The notes below the pieces were generated by a model, which ran no database searches, had not been told where the DNA came from, and saw only the letters and a list, made by a program, of their open reading frames with translations. Below, in pieces: positions 24,601 through 35,623 of a DNA stretch of 64,000 bases. This DNA is from Verticillium longisporum. Its lineage: Eukaryota; Ascomycota; Sordariomycetes; Glomerellales; Plectosphaerellaceae. How positions within the stretch are numbered: position 1 is the first letter of the stretch; each line of letters starts with the position of its first letter. The stretch spans positions 558,001 through 622,000 of the forward strand of contig JAETXT010000016.1 of assembly GCA_019188255.1 (NCBI GenBank), in the 5' to 3' direction. Made by a program: the position numbers and the translations under genes.

Positions 24601-24660
24601 AGGTGGGTCGACGTGCCACTTGCGCGAAAGGTCGTCAGTGGAAGGTACGAGGCCAAGTGA
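21633..24660 (+). CDS. Muniscin-like endocytic adaptor (Syp1/FCHo-type, F-BAR + mu-homology)
   Basis: Early-endocytosis adaptor that bends membrane and recruits cargo or actin factors at cortical sites. Predicted 884 residues in six exons: introns 21672-21781, 21875-21945, 22032-22107, 22827-22887 and 23881-23935. The N-terminal helical F-BAR-like region (about residues 1-260) includes VHVLTERVKRINKINGEIAEWL and RRRVEEQYVLSLRKLLQF. A Pro/Ser-rich linker follows, with PPPPP tracts and GRRRQSVHSGFGSLSP. The C-terminal mu-homology domain starts near SSIIETVTASFEDGVVKSAKISGEIAFSY-type sequence and ends DQRWVDVPLARKVVSGRYEAK. Exon lengths sum to 2,655 nt, so the model is fully in frame. Yeast Syp1 is the best-characterised relative (870 residues). 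The assignment rests on overall architecture and several family-typical stretches. Confidence 0.85.
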
Positions 24661-25402
24661 ACCGTCGTTCGCTGGCCATCATTTCCCCCTTGGGCTCCTT
24701 CAGCGGAGCACTCGATTTCTATCCCACCACCTTTTCCTTGTTCCTTCTCTCCCTTTCCTTTAACGTTCAGCATGAGGATGAGAGACGGCTGTTCTACTTC
24801 AAGCAGGGCTTTCTTTGCACATGTACATTGGCGGCTTGTTGTATGTAGAGAGTCGAATCATATGTGTGGGACCGCCATGTCGGGGCAGTTGTATCTGATG
24901 CTTGCAAATTGTGACGTGGTGAACAGATGGTCTGGAGGCCTGAGACGATCTCCGTCTCAACACTCAACGCTCCGCTTGCGCCAACCTTAGGTACCTCACC
25001 AGAGCATGTTTCCTTTTACCATCATCTGCCAATACCGCTATTTGGATTTCAGGGCCTTCTGAGAGATTTTGAACTGCAAAGACGCCTTCCTGCACCCTGC
25101 CCTCGTCCCAAAGATTCGAGGAAATCACTGCCGTCTGAATCACCTCCCTCTTCCTTGACGTTCCGCAAATCAGGGCACCTGCACTTTCACTGCTTCCGGC
25201 GGTGGTATCGAGGCACCAGGTATTTAAAGAAATTCACATTTTCAGAACTATTACATTCCCACCCAACGCAGACCACCTCTCTCACCATACCCTTCGTCCC
25301 ATTCTCTTTCAGCCTAGCCTTGATCAAGTATTCTTTCATCGTTGCCTCTCTACCTTGAACCTTACCTCACCTCACTTTGCCTTACCAAGGGCTATCACGA
25401 CT
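24661..25402. other. Intergenic region
   Basis: About 0.74 kb holding the muniscin 3' UTR and the SNF2 promoter/leader, with a TTAGGTACCT motif near 24987 and an AT-rich TATTTAAAG at about 25219. No gene was recognised. Confidence 0.4.
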
Positions 25403-28400
25403 ATGGAGGGGGATGAGACTGCAGAACCTCCCCTCGTCAAGAGGGAAGGTTCTCCTGGTCGCTGTCCCAAGCCTCCTTCTGCCAACCTCGTCAAGATCGA
25501 GGGCAACGATGTCGGATATCTTGTCTCAATGGTCCCACCCGGGACCATGGTTCAGGCACCGAAGAATGTCGACGGCGATGGCGCTAAGGATGCTCGAGTA
25601 CCTCCCCCAGGGGTTACATCGTACAACGATCAAGGTTTTTTTCCCGTACTATGCGAATACCATGATCGCAAACTTACTCACGTTGCTTCAGATTTCCCTA
25701 TCATCCCAGACAGTGCCTGCCGGACCGAAATCAACGACACCAAAGCCAAAGAATTGCCTGCTGATACCAACGTAGCCCATGCCAACGACATCTGTCATGC
25801 GGTTAATAAAGACGAGGATTCAAACCACGTCGACGACCTATCTGACTCCAGCAGCGAATTGTCTGAGCCAGGCGAATATTCCGATGACGATTACGTCGAC
25901 CCTGCCGAAGCTCGCATTGCTTCCCGACAAGAGAAGAAAGAAGGTCAGCTGGCCAAAGCGAAGCCGAGGACTCCCCGCCGCCCAGCAAAGAATGTCGCCG
26001 AATATGCGGCCAGGCTCTCTGCCAGCCGCAAGGAGGCATTCCTAAAGTACATGGTGAGTAATCTAGGGCTCGTGGACCAAAGAGGCTTCATCCCACCACC
26101 GCCGGCTCGAAACAAGTCCAAGAAGAAGCAGAAGAGCAACGACGTCACACATGTCACTGCTGTCCCATCAGACATGCCTTCGTTTTCTAGTGTTGAAGAA
26201 CAAGAACCCACTTTCGTCACGAAGGCGGACAACATGAGAGAGATCGCCAAGTGCACAAACAGCGTGGGCAACAATCGTCATGGCAAGACCCAGAAGCGGG
26301 ATGTCAAAGAAGGCTCCAAGGTCTTCGGTCGAGCCCAAGTCAGATGCTACCACGCAGATACTCCAGCTGGTCCAGAACGGCGCTATCAGATCAAGGGCAT
26401 GATTGCCATGCTGAAGGAATATCAGCTTCCTCTCGCGGCCTGGTGGGTCTTGCAGGAGCACTCTGACATTGGCCCCCAGGGCGGCATTGTCGCTGATATG
26501 CCCGGTTTTGGCAAGACCGTCGTCACTCTTGCTGCAATCCACGGCAACCAACCTGAGAAAGCCAAACGAGACGCAGGAGAGGGGGCGACGCTGGTGGTAG
26601 CACCCAACGCTCCGCTTGCTCAACAGTGGAGGGATGAAATTCGCAAGCATCTTGGCCTAAAATATTACAATCAGACCGTTCTAATGTCCGCCCTCCGGGA
26701 TTACCCGCTAGATCGCGATGATCTGGCCAGAAGGTTAATCGTGTAAGTTGCATCATGTCGCTGGACACGAAATCTTTGGAGATCTTTGAGGCAATGTCAC
26801 TGATTTCTGTTACAGAATTGCGACCTATACCGAGCTTCGGATGAGCTATGAGGCGACCCCTTCTGCTCATGTTCACGAAAGCGACGAAGATTACGATGAT
26901 GCGGAGCCTACCGAATGCGTTCGAGGTTTTCCTCTTGGGGCTGATGAGAACCCGATGGCCGATGATTATATCAAAGGAATGCTCCACAAAGTTCAATTCT
27001 TCCGCTTGGTACTGGACGAAGTGCATAACATCAAAAGGCATACTGGAATGAGTATGTGCATCATTTTCTTATGAGTTGAATCGTGATTTCCCCACATCTC
27101 TAATACCTTTGCCAGCTTTCCGGGCAGCATACGCTATCAAGGCACAACATAAATGGGGTCTCAGCGGCACACCGCTCAGCAACAGAATTGAAGGTTCGCT
27201 CTGGTCAGCATCTAACAAACAAGCATCGAGCGTACTGACGAGACTTTTGCGCTCTAGAGCTATACTCTTACACAAAACTCATCGGTTGCACAAACATCAC
27301 AAGCTTTCAGGAGTTTAAAGACGTTTATGTGCTCTCAGTAAGTGGCATAAGTACCAATCGCGGCGATCAAGCTTGGACGGGCTGGTTGCTGATACAACGT
27401 AGAGCGATGCAAAAGATAGGATCGATGTTCTCATGACCAACAACAGCTATCGAAGGTATGCTTTCACGTGCAGCTCGTCCAGATTTACCCCTGTTAACCA
27501 CCTCCTAGGACGGATCAAGATCTTTTCCTCGGCAACAGAATGATGAAACTTCCCCAAAAGCACATGGAGGACCAGAACGTCCAGCTTACTGCTGTTGAAA
27601 AAGCCATTCAAGAGCAAGTTCTTTAGGAAAGACATTGATCAAAAACTTCATGGCTGACAACACTTAGGTGGCTGGACATCATATTCGATACTGACGACAA
27701 CGCAAGGACCGGCAACAAAAAGTATGTTGGTCACATGCGGTACAGGCAGTTGGTGTCGCACGCCTATTCCCTGGAGTCTTTCCTCCGGGATGACGGTCCG
27801 AACGGCGTATCCGTGGACGAGCTGCAGGTGCTGCTTGAGATGGTGCGAAAGGCCGAGGAGCAGCCAGTGACACCTAGCACTCTTGATCAAATTGGATGCT
27901 GGTCAGAGCGACAAGTCAACCATGATGTGAGGTCTTCTAGCGTGGCCAAACCGAAGACCCTTAACCCATTTGGCAATTCGGAGTTTGGAACACGGTGCTG
28001 CTCCTTCACGCCCCTCATCGAAATGATCATCGATTATCACCAAATACGAGCCATAGGCTGCTCAGGTTGCAATGGTCCCGTCTCTGATCCTCAGAAAGCA
28101 CAAGCAGTAGGTCATAGGCAGTTATGAGAGCTCCTACTTGTTCCTGGAGGAATATACTGACAACATCTCTACCAGTGTGGTCATTACATTTGCGGCGGTT
28201 GTCTAACCGAGTGGCTCAAAACCGAACAGCGCACTGAGTGTCCTCGCTGCAATGCTACGACACAGTTCCTCAAGGTAATCACCCTCGGTACGCTGGAGAC
28301 TCAATTCGACGACCAAGAACAAGCAAGGGAAGACGAAATCAAAAGCTCATTAAAGAGGAAGCGGGCAAGCAGATCGAATTTCAACCGCAGAGGCGGGCGA

Positions 28401-29248
28401 GCGGCTCAACAAGCTCGCCGATCGGCAATCGACCCTAGTAACCGCCGTGTCGGACAAGACAACCAGGGCGTGACGCCTTTGCTTGCTCCCCGCGACACTA
28501 CTTTTATCAAGGCAGGTTTCGTCTTGAACAACAGAATGCCGGCCGCGGGCTCGAAGCTCACGGCAGTCAAGGACACTCTGCTCAGATGGAAGAGAGATTT
28601 CCCGGGAGACAAGTGCATCAGTGAGTGGAACGAGAGTTTTGATCCCGACCGAGCTAATCGGCATAGTCTTTGTGCAATTCGTCAAAACACTCCTCATGAC
28701 GGGCATCATGCTCCAGCTTGAGGGCATCGACTTCGTGTACACCTATGGCAAAATGTTATCGAAGCAAAAGTCGAAGGCCAAGACGATATTCGAGACTGAC
28801 CCGACTGTCAAGGTCCTGGTGAGTATCCAGTGGGTATCGTGTTGCTGTGAGACCTGGGGCTGACAAGTGTATGAAACAGGTCGCAACCATGGGAACATGT
28901 AGCGAAGGCCTCAACTTGACGTGCGCCAATCGCGTCATTGTTGTCGACGCGTGGTGGAACAGTGCTAGGGAGCAGCAGTCATTCGGCCGTGTCGTCCGCA
29001 CTGGACAATGCAAAGAGACGTACTGCGTGAGGCTGAAATCACCGAATTCCATTGACGACAAGATTGAGAAGATTCAGACCAGCAAGAATGAGGTCGTTGA
29101 CTGTGCCGTCCAGGATGACGGGCACGACCCCTTTACTCTTTCTGAACTTGGCGTCATGAATCTTCTCAACCCTGAGAAATACCTGGAGCTCTGCAAGGAA
29201 ACCCTATCGAAGATCAAGAACCCAAAGGCGACTGAACTTGCGAAGTGA
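25403..29248 (+). CDS. SNF2-family DNA-dependent ATPase with embedded RING finger (Rad5/Rad16/Uls1 type)
   Basis: Nuclear ATP-driven DNA translocase fused to an E3 ubiquitin ligase module, a layout used in post-replication or excision repair and transcription control. Predicted 1,098 residues in ten exons that sum exactly in frame. The N-terminal 340 residues are charged and disordered. Helicase motifs: I (ADMPGFGKT), Ia (VVAPNAPLAQQW), II (LDEVH), III (WGLSGTPLS). A C3HC4-like RING (CSGCNGPV...CGHYICGGCLTEW...CPRC) is inserted before motifs V/VI (SEGLNLTCANRVIVVDAWWN, QSFGRVVRTGQ). Introns: 26743-26815, 27052-27115, 27194-27257, 27338-27402, 27456-27508, 27614-27667, 28107-28175, 28621-28666, 28819-28879. 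The intron at 27614 is GC-AG with donor GCAAGT and branch CTGAC. Motif I differs from the usual DEMGLGKT but keeps GKT. Confidence 0.88.
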
Positions 29249-29882
29249 GGAGGCCCCCGACAATCTCCTCCGAGCCGGCGAGGGTGGAGACGCTGCGGGC
29301 GCTTCCGAGGTTCGGACGCAGGATGCTCAATATCATCTATCACAGCATATCACTTACAAGTCTTTTGCGCTCGAAGGGATTTTCGTCGCTTTTATTTCTG
29401 CTTACAGGAGAGGCTGATTCTCAAACATTTGCTATTTTCCTCTTCATTTGGCCTGGGAGCGGGGTTTCAGAGGGTAGAACGGGCATCACAATCTGAGACT
29501 GGACTGCAACGCTGGATTTCGGACACGTTTGCGACGGGCAATGAAATTTTCCCAATAATACATATAGTTTAAATCACAGATTGAACCCGTGGTGACTCCT
29601 ATGGCTGTGATTCTTGCCAGACTAGGCAACATTGAACTTGAAAGACTGGGGTTGGAGTTTCCACAGGAAAGCTGCACGTTCGGCAACAGTGGCAGACGCA
29701 GCTATGAGAAGTGCCGCGGCAGAATGTGCCCCGTGATCGAAACACCTATGGATGATCAATTGCAACTACTTGTCGACCTAGTTCGGTATCGTCGAGGTGT
29801 CGCCTCTTCGAGTTGGTATGTCTCCATGCCAACCCAAGCAGAAAGACTCCGTGGGCCATCAGTTGCTACCACTTCCCTACTA
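29249..29882. other. Convergent 3' intergenic region
   Basis: About 0.63 kb between the SNF2 gene and the small minus-strand gene. It probably holds both 3' UTRs. No further feature was seen. Confidence 0.4.
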
Positions 29883-30146
29883 CTACTTTCTGTTGTTCTT
29901 TGCCATCGAATCCAGGATAGCGTTTCCTTGCGCAATGTCGTCCGGCGTCACTGAAAGGGGTTAGCAGGATGCGTGAAGGTATGGGCATGATGGCGTACTC
30001 TTCAACCCATAACTGTGTTGAAAGTTCTGGCGCCCGCCCCAAGCTTTGGCGGTCTCGTGTCGCGTCTCGTAGCCAGAGGACGGCTGACTGGCCGGCGCCG
30101 ACGCCCCGGACCCCGTCTGCTTCGAGCTGCTGCTGTTTGAAGGCAT
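29883..30146 (-). CDS. Conserved-looking small protein, 71 residues, two exons
   Basis: ATG 30146 opens a Ser/Ala/Gly-rich N-terminus (MPSNSSSSKQTGSG). A patterned core follows: WGGRQNFQHSYGLK. After an intron at 29951-29998 (GTACGC...TTTCAG, CTAAC branch) comes MTPDDIAQGNAILDSMAKNN, then TAG at 29883-29885. Exons of 148 and 68 nt give exactly 72 codons. The junction restores a smooth YGLK-MTPDD reading, which resembles small fungal proteins of unknown function that I have seen annotated elsewhere. No signal peptide or membrane segment is present. It sits between convergent SNF2 and divergent ESF1, with 0.69 kb to ESF1. A function cannot be given. Confidence 0.65.
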
Positions 30147-30835
30147 GATGTGGAAGATGCAATGATGAGGAAAGTAATGGACAGTTGATGGAAAACAAAG
30201 GGGGAGTTGGCCTGGACGTGAGTACCGGGCTTCACTTCGCAATAAGTACCTCAGGATGAGGTGAGTTTGGCTTTGCAGGCGGGGTCACCCCACCAAGTGA
30301 TATGCCGCCTTTCATAGATAGCAACGGGTCCCGCAATGCGGGTTTGGAGCACATCACTCTCGTGGGAGCGCGTCGTTTTAAGTTTCGGCGTCTCCTCGTC
30401 CAGTCTCATCCTCAATCATCGACAGAGATACTCGTCAGTGCGCATTGACTGGCGATAGCCTTATCATCTCGGTATTTACACTGGTAGCAGTTGGCCAGGC
30501 CTCCGGCAGTGCGAGGGAGACGAGGAGTCCCCAGTTATGCAATCTCAGGTTTCGGGACAAGTCTTTAGAGTTTGAATCAGGCCCCGAAAGGCAGAACTCT
30601 TAATCCTGGGCCGTGAGCGCTGAAGACATTTCGATGTGAGGCAAAGGCGTAAGAGCTTACGGAAGAGGCCGCAAAAGGCGGTGTCTCTCGGTGAGTCTCG
30701 GTGAATATGTACTGCCGGGAACCCCACTAAAAAATCCAATTCCCCGCGACGCAGGTCAACTTTTTTCGTCGCAAACTCGACGCTTTCACGATTCCACGAC
30801 AATCCCCGACACATCTCGCCAGGACCGTCGACACC
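30147..30835. promoter_or_regulatory. Divergent promoter region: small gene / ESF1
   Basis: 0.69 kb between divergent starts. It contains no gene. The last 60 nt before ATG 30836 are a C/A-rich leader typical of fungal start contexts (GTCGACACC-ATG). Confidence 0.4.
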
Positions 30836-32932
30836 ATGTCTAAATCAGACAAGATCACCGACTCGAGGTTCTCGAATTTCGAGACCGACCCTCGGTTTCG
30901 TCTTCCCTCCAAGAAGAAGACCAAGACCACAATCGACAAGCGATTCTCACGCATGCTCAAGGACGATGAGTTCACCGCCACAGCAAAGGTCGATCGATAC
31001 GGCAGGAAGTTGAAGTCCGACTCGAAGAAGAAGGCTCTGCAGAGACTGTACGAAGAGGAGGGCGAAGAGGACAAGGAAGAAAAAGAGGACGAGGAGGACA
31101 CCCCCGAGGTTGAGGATGACGATGTGGTCGAACGCGAGCTCAAGGCTGCCGACGCCAATTACGATCCCGCACGTGGCGGTGGCTTCTCTTCCTCCGATGA
31201 GGACTCGGATTCGGACGAGGACCAGGAAGATGAAGATGACGCTGCGGCCGAGGCCGGTGGCTCCATGCAGCGCCTTCGCGACGAGCAGGCTGCTGTTGAG
31301 GAAGGCGAGGTCACGAACCGCATCGCCGTCGTCAACCTTGACTGGGACCACATCAAGTCGCAAGACCTAATGGCTCTCTTCAGCAGCTTCCTGCCCACCA
31401 CTGGCGGCAGGATAGAAAAGGTGACCATCTACCCCAGCGAGTTCGGCAAAGAGCGCATGCAGCGCGAGGAGCTCGAAGGACCCCCGAAGGAGATTTTCAA
31501 GGCCACAAAGCAAACCGAGCCCGAAGATGACGACTCGGACGATTCAGAGGACGACAGCGACGCTTCAAGCGACGCGGACGCGGACGAGAAGATTAAAAAC
31601 GAGATCATCGAGGAGGGCGACGACCAGGACTTTGACGGCGACGCGCTACGATCATACCAACTCGACCGCCTGCGCTACTACTACGCCATCATGACGTGTT
31701 CCGACAAGGCCATCGCGAAGAAGATTTACGAAGCCACCGACGGCACGGAATACCAGTCCTCCTCCAACTTTATCGACCTGCGCTTTGTGCCCGACGATGT
31801 CGATTTCGACGACGAGCCCCGCGATGAGTGCACCAAGGTGCCCGAGGGCTACAAGCCGATCGAGTTTGTCACGGATGCGCTGCAGCACAGCAAGGTCAAG
31901 CTCACCTGGGATCTCCACCCGGAGGAGCTCGCGAGAAAAGACTCGATCAACAAGGCGTTTAGCGGCAGCAGGAACGAGCTCGAGGAGAACGACCTCAAGG
32001 CCTACCTTGCCAGCGACAGCGAAGACGACCAGGACTTTGACGACGAGCCAGAGAACGCAGACGAGCCCAAGCTTTCCAAGAAGGAGCTGGCACGGCAAAA
32101 GATGAGGGAGGCGCTCGGTCTCGGCGACGAGACGGCAGGCAAGTCCAAGGGCGGCCCTGTCGGCGACATGGAGATCACGTTTGCGCCAGCTCTCACGGAG
32201 AAGCAGAAGAACAAGGTTCCCGAGGAGGAGGAGACGACGATTGAGAAGTACGCCCGCAAAGAGCGCGAGCGCAAGGAGAGTAAACGCCTGGCGGCGAGGG
32301 CAAGGCGTGAAGGTCGCGACCCGGATGCCGAGTCTTCTTCTGAGGAGGAAACTGAGCCTGAGGAGGACCTGGGCTTCGACGACCCCTTCTTCGCGGCGGA
32401 AGAGACATCAAAGAAGACCAAGACATCCATCCGCAAGGAGGAGCGTCTGGCCAAGAGAGCGGCGCGGGAAGCCGAGGAGAAGGAGAAGGCAGAGTCGAAG
32501 GCTCAGCTGGAGCTTCTCATGGCAGGTGATGGTGAGGATGATGGTGACCACTTGGATCACTTTGACATGAACGAAATTACGCGAGCGGAGAAGCAGAGCA
32601 AGAAAAAGTACAAGAAGAAGGGCAAGAAGAAGGAAGTCGAGTGGGCCGGTCTGCAGGAAGGCTTCAAGATGGATATTGGTGACGACCGTTTCAAGGCTGT
32701 ATTTGAGAGCCATGAGTATGCCATCGACCCGTCGAATCCCAAGTACAAGGCCACAGAGGGTATGCAGCAGCTGCTAGAGGAGGGCCGCAAGAAGAGGAAG
32801 AACGGCGGTGATGCAGCGCCCGACGAACGCCAGGTCAAGAAGGTGAAGAAGGCCAAGAAGAGTGGCGAGGAGCTCGGTGGTCTTGTAGAGGCGGTGAAGC
32901 GCAAATCAGCCGGCAAGCCGAAGAAGAGGTAA
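30836..32932 (+). CDS. ESF1: ESF1-type pre-rRNA processing factor
   Basis: Nucleolar protein needed for early 18S pre-rRNA processing in the small-subunit processome. A single 698-codon exon. The N-terminus, SDSRFSNFETDPRFRLPSKK-like with IDKRFSRML, is the ESF1 hallmark. Acidic stretches flank a central RNA-binding-like region (RIAVVNLDWDHIKSQDLMALFSSF, then the VTIYPSEFGKERM block). A second conserved block contains LRYYYAIMTCSDKAIAKKIYEATDG. The C-terminal NUC153 domain reads DDRFKAVFESHEYAIDPSNP...MQQLLEEGRKKR and is followed by a Lys-rich tail. The length fits fungal ESF1 (about 630-700). The reading frame is intact throughout. Confidence 0.95.
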   Translation: MSKSDKITDSRFSNFETDPRFRLPSKKKTKTTIDKRFSRMLKDDEFTATAKVDRYGRKLKSDSKKKALQRLYEEEGEEDKEEKEDEEDTPEVEDDDVVERELKAADANYDPARGGGFSSSDEDSDSDEDQEDEDDAAAEAGGSMQRLRDEQAAVEEGEVTNRIAVVNLDWDHIKSQDLMALFSSFLPTTGGRIEKVTIYPSEFGKERMQREELEGPPKEIFKATKQTEPEDDDSDDSEDDSDASSDADADEKIKNEIIEEGDDQDFDGDALRSYQLDRLRYYYAIMTCSDKAIAKKIYEATDGTEYQSSSNFIDLRFVPDDVDFDDEPRDECTKVPEGYKPIEFVTDALQHSKVKLTWDLHPEELARKDSINKAFSGSRNELEENDLKAYLASDSEDDQDFDDEPENADEPKLSKKELARQKMREALGLGDETAGKSKGGPVGDMEITFAPALTEKQKNKVPEEEETTIEKYARKERERKESKRLAARARREGRDPDAESSSEEETEPEEDLGFDDPFFAAEETSKKTKTSIRKEERLAKRAAREAEEKEKAESKAQLELLMAGDGEDDGDHLDHFDMNEITRAEKQSKKKYKKKGKKKEVEWAGLQEGFKMDIGDDRFKAVFESHEYAIDPSNPKYKATEGMQQLLEEGRKKRKNGGDAAPDERQVKKVKKAKKSGEELGGLVEAVKRKSAGKPKKR

Positions 32933-33366
32933 TCACCAGTAGTACAGCGATGTGCCTCTGGCTGGTTCTGTATGATAACCTAAGGAGACGTGCTGTCGGA
33001 GTTGGTAGGTGTTGGGACTGGAAAATGCAATTGGGTTGAACTCCATTTTCAAGCGCATGCCATGGAGTATATATTTTTTATCTGGTAACTGCACTTGTGA
33101 CTTGGGATCAAAATGACCACGAGGAACTGTGGCCTTCATAATATATCGAGTATCTAAACCTCATAGATACGCGACGAGCTTGAGACTAACGAACCAGAAT
33201 CAAGATCAACTCCGCAGTACCACTACGAAAGCATCTGAAAAAAGATCATAAAGGAGAACATGACCAAGAGCTGAACACAGACGCAATACAACTTGGATAT
33301 GCACTCTTGCTTGTATTTCATTGGAGCGATTGTCCCTACTTGGTGAAGGGGAGGAAGGGCAAAAAA
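32933..33366. other. ESF1 3' region
   Basis: About 0.43 kb of AT-richer 3' flank between ESF1 and the tRNA-Ala gene. No gene was seen. Confidence 0.4.
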
Positions 33367-33438
33367 TGGAGATGCCCGGGATTGAACCGGGGACCTTTCG
33401 CATGCGAAGCGAACAGTCTACCACTGACCTACATCCCC
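33367..33438 (-). tRNA. tRNA-Ala (anticodon CGC)
   Basis: A 72-nt intronless cloverleaf read on the minus strand. Acceptor GGGGATG pairs with CATCTCC; discriminator A. The D-stem is GGTC/GACT. Anticodon stem TTCGC/GCGAA encloses loop TTCGCAT, giving anticodon CGC, which decodes GCG alanine codons. The T-arm is CCCGG-TTCAATC-CCGGG. The A-box and B-box are both internal and good. It lies in intergenic DNA on the opposite strand to ESF1. Confidence 0.93.
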
Positions 33439-34610
33439 AAGATGTCTTTCCCCTTCCAAAAGTTGAGTTATGTACTTAAACCACCTGGCTGTTTCCCTAC
33501 TTTTTGCCATCATCCATCATTGCAATCACTTCCCTCAGGGTTGTAGTATTTCCTTACGGAAATTCCGTCCAGTCCCGAAATGACTAATTACTGTGAAAGG
33601 CCGTGATGGGGACCGCGCCGCCATTCAACGCCTGGCAATTCAATCGACCATGTAAATTACAAGCTAGGTACCTACCTCACATCATTCAGGTCCCCGCGAA
33701 ATTCGGTGCTCGATGTTTCTTGGTTAAACCCGGTCCTGTCTGCCGATAATCACATTGAGCCTCAGTATACTGAGCTCCAACAAGCCACTTTTTTGATTGG
33801 CAAGGATATGAAGCTACGTCCAAGATGATGTGGTTGGTCTGCAATGGACTGGCTAGTGCTTGACCATGTCACCATGCATCAAGTACCGAATATTTTGCCG
33901 CGTATTCTGAACCGCGGCTACTTTAACTCTCAGAACGTAAAATGACCCTTTCGTCCTCAAGACGCAAACGTCAGGAAACCGCCCCAGGCTCGCGAGCAAA
34001 TGGAGCGAACGCCCGGAGGCTACAGCGGTCTGGATCGAGATGCTGACGGAGTCCGCAATTCCGCATCCAACAAGCATTTCGCAGTGGAAGAAAGAGTCTC
34101 CGACGATATGAATGGACGGATGGGCCTTGCGTAGCATCGCTTAGTTCACTGCCAAACTCTCGCAGCTATGTTAATAACGAAGCAGAAATCGGTAGATAAA
34201 GCCACTCCCTATAGCATGAAGCATGCTCTCCCGGGTGCCTGGCGAGTGGAGAGCGCGCTAGCCGGTGTGGGTGACACCAGATCGACGACCATGACGATTC
34301 CGGACGGCCACTTTCACCATAATACCTACTGTAGACTTGAGACATTCCTGAGCCAACAGTCTAGCCCAACCGACTTTCCGGAGTAGTTCTTCCCCAGATA
34401 CACCCTGGGCCATTTCTCAGAACATTGGACCGTGCTTGCTGCTTGCGTCTATCAATGACAGCATCCGCGCTTTGAACTCAGGCGGCGATGACGCATGCTT
34501 CTCGACGTCCCAAATGATGCACGCACTCCCCGCCCACCCCATAACTGGTGCTCTGGTAGCATTGTTACCCTTGTCCATGGGATATACCTAACACTCTGGT
34601 AATATTGACG
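33439..34610. other. Intergenic region, 1.2 kb
   Basis: Lies between tRNA-Ala(CGC) and the 272-codon gene. It contains a CTAGGTACCTACC motif near 33664. Short frames (33853-34137 minus, 34168-34386 plus) show no domain or splice logic that I can support. Confidence 0.4.
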
Positions 34611-35429
34611 ATGGATCACGTACTCATCCCCTCCAAGTCAAGTCGTCTCAGGCAGGCCCTGTCTCGCAGATTCAAGTCTCCAGTCACTTCAAGGAATCAA
34701 TCTGGCGTGTCTGAGGCCTCGGCTGGCGGTATGGAGACTGAGTCGTGGCCACGGACAACTCGGGATCGATATGAACTCCAAAGGGCGACCTTCGAACCCC
34801 GTTCCGCTCGTCGAAGAGGGAGCAAAAGCGGGCAGACCAGCGGCCAGACCACCCCTAGCAATAGGTCGAGCATGTTAACTGGGCCTAGGGTCAGCTCTGA
34901 GAGTCCCGAATTGAAGCTCCGCACATCGACTGAAGGCACGGGGCCCAATACCCAGGATGTCGGCAAAGGTAGCATAGACACTACAGGGGTCAACGTCCAA
35001 CCCGAGAAATTCGATCGCGTCGAGACGCACCCCGATGTATATTTCGATCACACAGTCATCACGCGGCAACCTGTCACGCACGAGGAAATCCGGCCACACG
35101 TCCACACGATTTACGAGCAACGGCGGACTCGCTCCATTCATTATCACGAGCATCGGACCCTGATCCAGCCAATCATAGATCCAGACCCAATCGTACTGCC
35201 CGAACAGCACTGGGCTCAGGACCACCGGACTGGCAAAATCTTCAAGATCCCGGATGCGCTTGGAAGGCAACTCGACGAGCAATACGGCAGAAGCAGTCCG
35301 CAGCACGCCGAAGTAGATGATGGGGAACTCATCAAGGCGATGGGGAAGATGGGCCTCGAGACATCGCATTCGAACCACGAGAAAACAAAGTCCGATTGGG
35401 CGGGATTTGAAGAGAAGGCGACAAATTAA
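34611..35429 (+). CDS. Conserved fungal protein of unknown function
   Basis: 272 residues, intronless, starting at ATG 34611 (MDHVLIPSKSSRLRQ). The first 120 residues are basic and Ser/Thr-rich, probably disordered. The conserved-looking core (about residues 140-230) is rich in His: VITRQPVTHEEIRPHVHTIY, RSIHYHEHRTLIQPI, then VLPEQHWAQDHRTGKIFKIP. The same pattern (PAVTHE...HxxI...HxHxxxxRIQPI...VLPxxHF) occurs in uncharacterised ascomycete proteins. No signal peptide or transmembrane helix. The clustered His residues could bind metal, but this is speculation. The tail is acidic (KSDWAGFEEKATN). Confidence 0.7.
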   Translation: MDHVLIPSKSSRLRQALSRRFKSPVTSRNQSGVSEASAGGMETESWPRTTRDRYELQRATFEPRSARRRGSKSGQTSGQTTPSNRSSMLTGPRVSSESPELKLRTSTEGTGPNTQDVGKGSIDTTGVNVQPEKFDRVETHPDVYFDHTVITRQPVTHEEIRPHVHTIYEQRRTRSIHYHEHRTLIQPIIDPDPIVLPEQHWAQDHRTGKIFKIPDALGRQLDEQYGRSSPQHAEVDDGELIKAMGKMGLETSHSNHEKTKSDWAGFEEKATN

Positions 35430-35623
35430 TGAGCAATAACCCAAGCATGTTATGCCCTAGAGTTTGCAAAGACACACAGGCGCTGCTATCGCCAAGAATG
35501 TACCCTGACTAGATGTCACATGGAGATTACTGGAACGTCCATATACAATAAAAATATCTGTAACATTAGATACCGCGTTGTTCGGACTTCGCCATAGAAT
35601 GTGACGGCGACAAAAGCAAAAGA

